Shown here piece after piece: positions 6,779-9,276 of a stretch of DNA of 9,276 bases; the first letter of the stretch is position 1, and the number at the start of each line of letters is the position of its first letter. The DNA comes from Ardenticatenia bacterium. Lineage in GTDB: Bacteria; Chloroflexota; Anaerolineae; Aggregatilineales; Ch27. The stretch is from assembly GCA_026983935.1 (NCBI GenBank), contig JALSTC010000628.1, positions 1-9,276 on the forward strand, given 5' to 3'. Below the pieces are notes generated by a model. The model did no database searches. It was not told where the DNA came from and saw only the letters and a list, made by a program, of their open reading frames with translations. Position numbers and translations under genes: made by a program.

Positions 6779-8659
6779 ATGCAGGCAAACACGAAAAACG
6801 TCGTCCTGGAAGTACAGAATATCACCAAGCAGTTTCCCGGCGTGCTGGCCAACGACAACGTCAGCATGAAGCTGCATGAAGGCGAAATCCTGGCACTGCT
6901 CGGCGAAAATGGCGCGGGCAAATCCACGCTTATGAACATCATCTACGGCCTTTATCATGCCGACAGTGGCTCGGTCATGTTGAATGGGCGCGAAGTGCAC
7001 TTCGCCAGTCCGCGAGAAGCCATCCACAGCGGCATCGGTATGGTACATCAGCATTTCCAGTTGATCCCGGTCATGACTGTTGCCGAGAACATCGTCCTGG
7101 GTGAAGAAGTCACCAATGGCATCTTCCTCGATATGGCGGAGGCCGCCCGGCGCGTCCGTGAATTGAGCGAGCAGCACAATCTGGCCGTTGACCCGGATGC
7201 CCTGATCGAGGACCTGCCGGTTGGCATTCAGCAGCGCGTCGAGATCATCAAGGCCCTTTATCGGGATGCCCAGATTCTGATCCTCGACGAACCAACCGCC
7301 GTGCTGACACCGCAGGAAGTGCAGGAACTGTTCAAAATCATGCGTAACCTGGCAGCCAGGGGCGTGAGCATCATCTTCATCACGCACAAGCTCAAAGAGG
7401 TGCTGGCTGTCGCCCACCGCATCGTTGTGATGCGCGGAGGACGTGTTGTGGGGACTACCACCCCGCAAGAATCAACTGAGGCATCTCTGGCGGCCATGAT
7501 GGTTGGCCGTGAAGTGCTGCTGCGCGTGGAAAAAAGCCCGGCGCATCCCGAAGACATTATCCTGGAAGTTGACGGACTGAGTGCTGAGGATGATCGGGGA
7601 CACATGGTCGTCCGCAATGTCTCGTTACAGGTGCGCGCCGGTGAAGTGCTGGGCGTGGCCGGTGTCCAGGGCAATGGCCAGACCGAACTGGTTGAGGTGC
7701 TGACCGGCCTGCGCCGCGCATCATCAGGCTCATTCCAGATACGCGGCAGACTGCTGACCAATGCATCTCCCCGTGCGATCACGTCTGCAGGCAGTGGGCA
7801 CATTCCAGAAGATCGACAGCGGTACGGCATGGTCAAAAGCTACACCGTCGCAGAGAATCTCGTCCTCAACACCTACTATACAAAACCGTTTGCCTCCGAC
7901 CCAAACTGGCGGATGCTGCCGTTCTTTGGTGCGGCATATACCGCAGTGGCGCTGATCAGCTTTGGCGTTATGGCCCTGATCTGGAATACCCTGTGGGACA
8001 ACGCACTCTGGCCACTTGTTCTGGGCCTCTTCGGCATCACAGACCCGGCAGAGGCAGGACGAGAAGCCATGAGTACCCCAAACCTGATCGGCCTGATCGT
8101 GCTGATCGTGCTGACTCTGCTGCTGGGGTCCGTGGCACATCAAATCGCCGTCCGGGTGATGCGCTGGCTGCGACCCCATGTAGAACCGCGGCTCCGGCAC
8201 ATGCTGGGCGGCAGCGATGGTCTTGTATTTAACTATGATGCGGTAGACCGGTATGCTGAGCGACTGGTGAAGGAATATGACATCCGAACGCCAAGCGTAC
8301 AGACTCCTGGGGGAAGCCTCTCAGGCGGCAACCAGCAAAAAATGGTCGTGGCCCGCGAATTTGGACGCAGTCCCAAACTGCTGATCGCCGCGCAGCCAAC
8401 TCGAGGTATCGACGTAGGCAGCATCGAATTTATCCATCAACGCATCGTCGCGCAGCGCGATGCTGGCGCAGCAGTGCTGCTGGTCAGCGCAGAATTGGAT
8501 GAGATCACGGCACTTTCCGATCGAATCGCAGTCATCTACAAAGGGGAAATAGTCGCCACCGTTCCTGCTGACACGGTGACACGTGAGCAGTTAGGCCTGC
8601 TAATGGCTGGGGCAAGTGCGGAAGATGTGCTCCGTGCACCTGCAGAGGCAATCGCTTAG
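6779..8659 (+). CDS. BMP/nucleoside-type ABC importer ATPase (NupO-like) with a two-helix membrane insertion in the second NBD
   Basis: This tandem ATPase powers the importer. NBD1 has Walker A GENGAGKST (42-50), Q-loop MVHQHFQL (88-95), a degenerate signature LPVGIQQR (146-153), Walker B ILILDEPT (166-173) and switch His203. NBD2 has a degenerate Walker A GVQGNGQTE (295-303), HIPEDRQRYGM (341-351), a canonical signature LSGGNQQK (514-521), a degenerate Walker B LIAAQPTRG (535-543, D and E replaced by A and Q) and no switch His (VSAELDE). One competent site, NBD1 Walker motifs with the NBD2 signature, is the family norm. What is unusual is length: 626 residues against about 510. The excess lies at about 372-483 with hydrophobic helices at 379-402 and 435-458, after which typical sequence resumes (NYDAVDRYAERLVKEYDIRTP-like). 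GGGAG lies five bases before the ATG. The family call is firm; the membrane insertion is prediction. Confidence 0.95.
   Translation: MQANTKNVVLEVQNITKQFPGVLANDNVSMKLHEGEILALLGENGAGKSTLMNIIYGLYHADSGSVMLNGREVHFASPREAIHSGIGMVHQHFQLIPVMTVAENIVLGEEVTNGIFLDMAEAARRVRELSEQHNLAVDPDALIEDLPVGIQQRVEIIKALYRDAQILILDEPTAVLTPQEVQELFKIMRNLAARGVSIIFITHKLKEVLAVAHRIVVMRGGRVVGTTTPQESTEASLAAMMVGREVLLRVEKSPAHPEDIILEVDGLSAEDDRGHMVVRNVSLQVRAGEVLGVAGVQGNGQTELVEVLTGLRRASSGSFQIRGRLLTNASPRAITSAGSGHIPEDRQRYGMVKSYTVAENLVLNTYYTKPFASDPNWRMLPFFGAAYTAVALISFGVMALIWNTLWDNALWPLVLGLFGITDPAEAGREAMSTPNLIGLIVLIVLTLLLGSVAHQIAVRVMRWLRPHVEPRLRHMLGGSDGLVFNYDAVDRYAERLVKEYDIRTPSVQTPGGSLSGGNQQKMVVAREFGRSPKLLIAAQPTRGIDVGSIEFIHQRIVAQRDAGAAVLLVSAELDEITALSDRIAVIYKGEIVATVPADTVTREQLGLLMAGASAEDVLRAPAEAIA
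7892..8227 (+). other. In-frame insertion coding a membrane hairpin inside NBD2 of the ATPase
   Basis: This covers residues about 372-483. It follows the block VAENLVLNTYYTKPFA and precedes FNYDAVDRYAERL, which are continuous in ordinary family members. Helix 1 is about 379-402 (nt 7913-7984) and helix 2 about 435-458 (nt 8081-8152). The connecting loop has net charge of about -3 (D407, D422, E425, E429, R428), while five arginines (459, 462, 465, 471, 473) follow helix 2. By the positive-inside rule, both ends are cytoplasmic and the loop is outside. A short hydrophobic piece ALWPLVLGLFGI (409-420) in the loop is too short to span the membrane and may lie on its surface. The boundaries are approximate. 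Confidence 0.8.
8084..8119 (+). repeat. Nine-base tandem repeat within the inserted helix 2
   Basis: CTGATCGGC, CTGATCGTG, CTGATCGTG and the partial match CTGACTCTG follow one another without a gap. Each unit codes three residues of helix 2 (LIG, LIV, LIV, LTL). In-frame slippage of such a unit would lengthen or shorten the helix without breaking the reading frame. Confidence 0.7.
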
Positions 8660-8676
8660 CCGGTCGCTCTCAAACG

Positions 8677-8705
8677 TTGTACCCCAAGGGCAAAAACGGT
8701 ACAAT
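8677..8705 (+). promoter_or_regulatory. Predicted promoter of the transglutaminase gene, embedded in an inverted repeat
   Basis: TTGTAC (8677-8682) and TACAAT (8700-8705) are 17 bases apart, the ideal spacing. The two hexamers lie within a perfect 7-base inverted repeat, TTGTACC (8677-8683) and GGTACAA (8698-8704), whose half-site centres are 21 bases apart, about two helical turns. It begins 17 bases after the ATPase stop. It could be a promoter with an overlapping dimer operator; as an RNA hairpin it lacks a U-tract and so is a poor terminator. Confidence 0.55.
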
Positions 8706-8721
8706 GCGCGGCATCTCTGGG

Positions 8722-8764
8722 GGGCGTCCCCTGACCTGAGGAATCCGGTCGGGTTGGGACGCCC
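8722..8764 (+). other. Long imperfect stem-loop in the transglutaminase leader
   Basis: GGGCGTCCC (8722-8730) and GGGACGCCC (8756-8764) are perfect inverted copies. Inside, CTGACC (8731-8736) can pair with GGTCGG (8747-8752) including one G-U pair, continuing the stem after a three-base bulge. This gives about 15 base pairs closing a ten-base loop. No run of T follows, so it is not a typical intrinsic terminator, though it may still stop or process the ABC transcript. If the promoter at 8677 is real, the structure lies in the mRNA leader and ends about 35 bases before the ATG. Confidence 0.6.
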
Positions 8765-8798
8765 TGAATCGTGTCAGCTAGAGGGTTAAAGCACGGCC

Positions 8799-9276
8799 AT
8801 GCAAACTTCACAGCATTTCTCTGATGAACACTCTCCCCAGTGGCCGCGGGCCTTGCGGCAGCGCATGGCTGCAAGCTGGCAGGCATTCTTTGCGCGAGGG
8901 GATTTCACTGCCCTGCTGCTGGCGATGGGCGCTCTTATCGTGCCGGCGCTGGCTATGCAAGCAGCAGCATGGACAGAAGGGCTGGGCCAGCTTATTCCCG
9001 TTGCGGTGCTGAGTGTGCTGCTGGGCTTTCTTCTGGCACGGAGCCATTACGGGGAACTGCTGTCACTGATTCTATCCGGTGTGTATGGCATCGGGTTCAT
9101 CGGGCTGATCACCGCTCTGAATCTGGAACAAGGCTCGCTGACCTCCCGCCTCTACGCACTGACCGTTCGCACGGGGGCCTGGCTGGAAGCGCTGATAAGC
9201 GGTGGCATCAGCCAGGACAACCTGATCTTCGTGCTGTTTCTCTCCGTTCTCTTCTGGTTCCTGGGGCATAACACAG
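8799..9276 (+). CDS. TgpA-like transglutaminase, N-terminal membrane domain (cut by right window edge)
   Basis: The open frame runs from ATG 8799 to the window end (159 codons plus one base). A hydrophilic start of about 35 residues is followed by hydrophobic segments at about 37-57, 62-80, 85-106 and 141-156. The block ALISGGISQDNLIFVLFL at 131-148, followed by SVLFWFLG, resembles the end of the N-terminal membrane bundle in Chloroflexota transglutaminase-like proteins (TgpA_N type), in which a periplasmic transglutaminase-fold domain follows. That domain would lie beyond the window, so the assignment rests on the membrane part only. An in-frame TAA at 8787-8789 makes 8799 the first possible ATG. 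The ribosome binding site is weak (GAGGG, 13 bases away). It has its own predicted promoter, so it is probably separate from the ABC operon. Confidence 0.65.
   Translation, partial: MQTSQHFSDEHSPQWPRALRQRMAASWQAFFARGDFTALLLAMGALIVPALAMQAAAWTEGLGQLIPVAVLSVLLGFLLARSHYGELLSLILSGVYGIGFIGLITALNLEQGSLTSRLYALTVRTGAWLEALISGGISQDNLIFVLFLSVLFWFLGHNT

Noticed and set aside
6665..7468. Minus-strand open frame (about 267 codons) opposite the ATPase NBD1
   Set aside because: The plus strand carries intact Walker A, Q-loop and Walker B motifs here; the antisense product has no recognisable features.
7892..8227. The ATPase insertion as a mobile element or assembly chimera
   Set aside because: There are no flanking direct or inverted repeats, no stop or frame change, composition is like the surroundings, and family sequence resumes precisely on both sides.
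8840..9271. Plus-strand frame of 143 codons at the right end
   Set aside because: It overlaps the transglutaminase-like gene in another frame; its product is Arg/Ser/Gly-rich without pattern, whereas the frame from 8799 gives clean membrane helices.

Overview
The window looks like a chromosomal segment of a Chloroflexota bacterium, most likely an Anaerolineae-type lineage. This is an inference from three things: membrane-anchored proteins with long Thr/Pro linkers, a Chloroflexota-style transglutaminase membrane domain, and moderately high GC with E. coli-like promoter hexamers. Coding density is high. No RNA gene, CRISPR array, insertion sequence or phage gene was seen, and no gene-free stretch exceeds 200 bases.

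Left half, minus strand, in order of transcription: a cupin of the RmlC (dTDP-sugar 3,5-epimerase) family with its own extended -10 promoter (4285-3824). Next is a lipoprotein parvulin foldase with a GTG start and its own promoter (3696-2764). Two tandem paralogues of an anchored protein follow (2745-1945 and 1931-1065): one transmembrane helix, a Thr/Pro linker and a C-terminal domain with two conserved cysteines. Then come the 16S rRNA methyltransferase gene rsmI (1038-226) and the first 67 codons of an MFS transporter that runs off the left edge (201-1). From the foldase onward the gaps are 13 to 26 bases, so this is probably one operon with an envelope theme plus rsmI.

Right half, plus strand: a 192-base divergent promoter region, then a three-gene ABC importer operon of the BMP/nucleoside type (permease 1, 4478-5656; permease 2, 5684-6745; ATPase, 6779-8659). 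No substrate-binding lipoprotein is in the window. After a 139-base spacer with a promoter and two inverted repeats comes the N-terminal membrane half of a TgpA-like transglutaminase (8799 to the right edge).

The most unusual feature is in the ATPase. Its second nucleotide-binding domain carries an in-frame insertion of about 110 residues with two predicted transmembrane helices, placed between the Q-loop region and the LSGGN signature. Normally such ATPases are soluble subunits of about 510 residues; this one is 626 residues and appears to be anchored in the membrane by a hairpin. The second point of interest is the duplicated Cys-pair domain ending in NFVQ..Y, next to an extracytoplasmic foldase.
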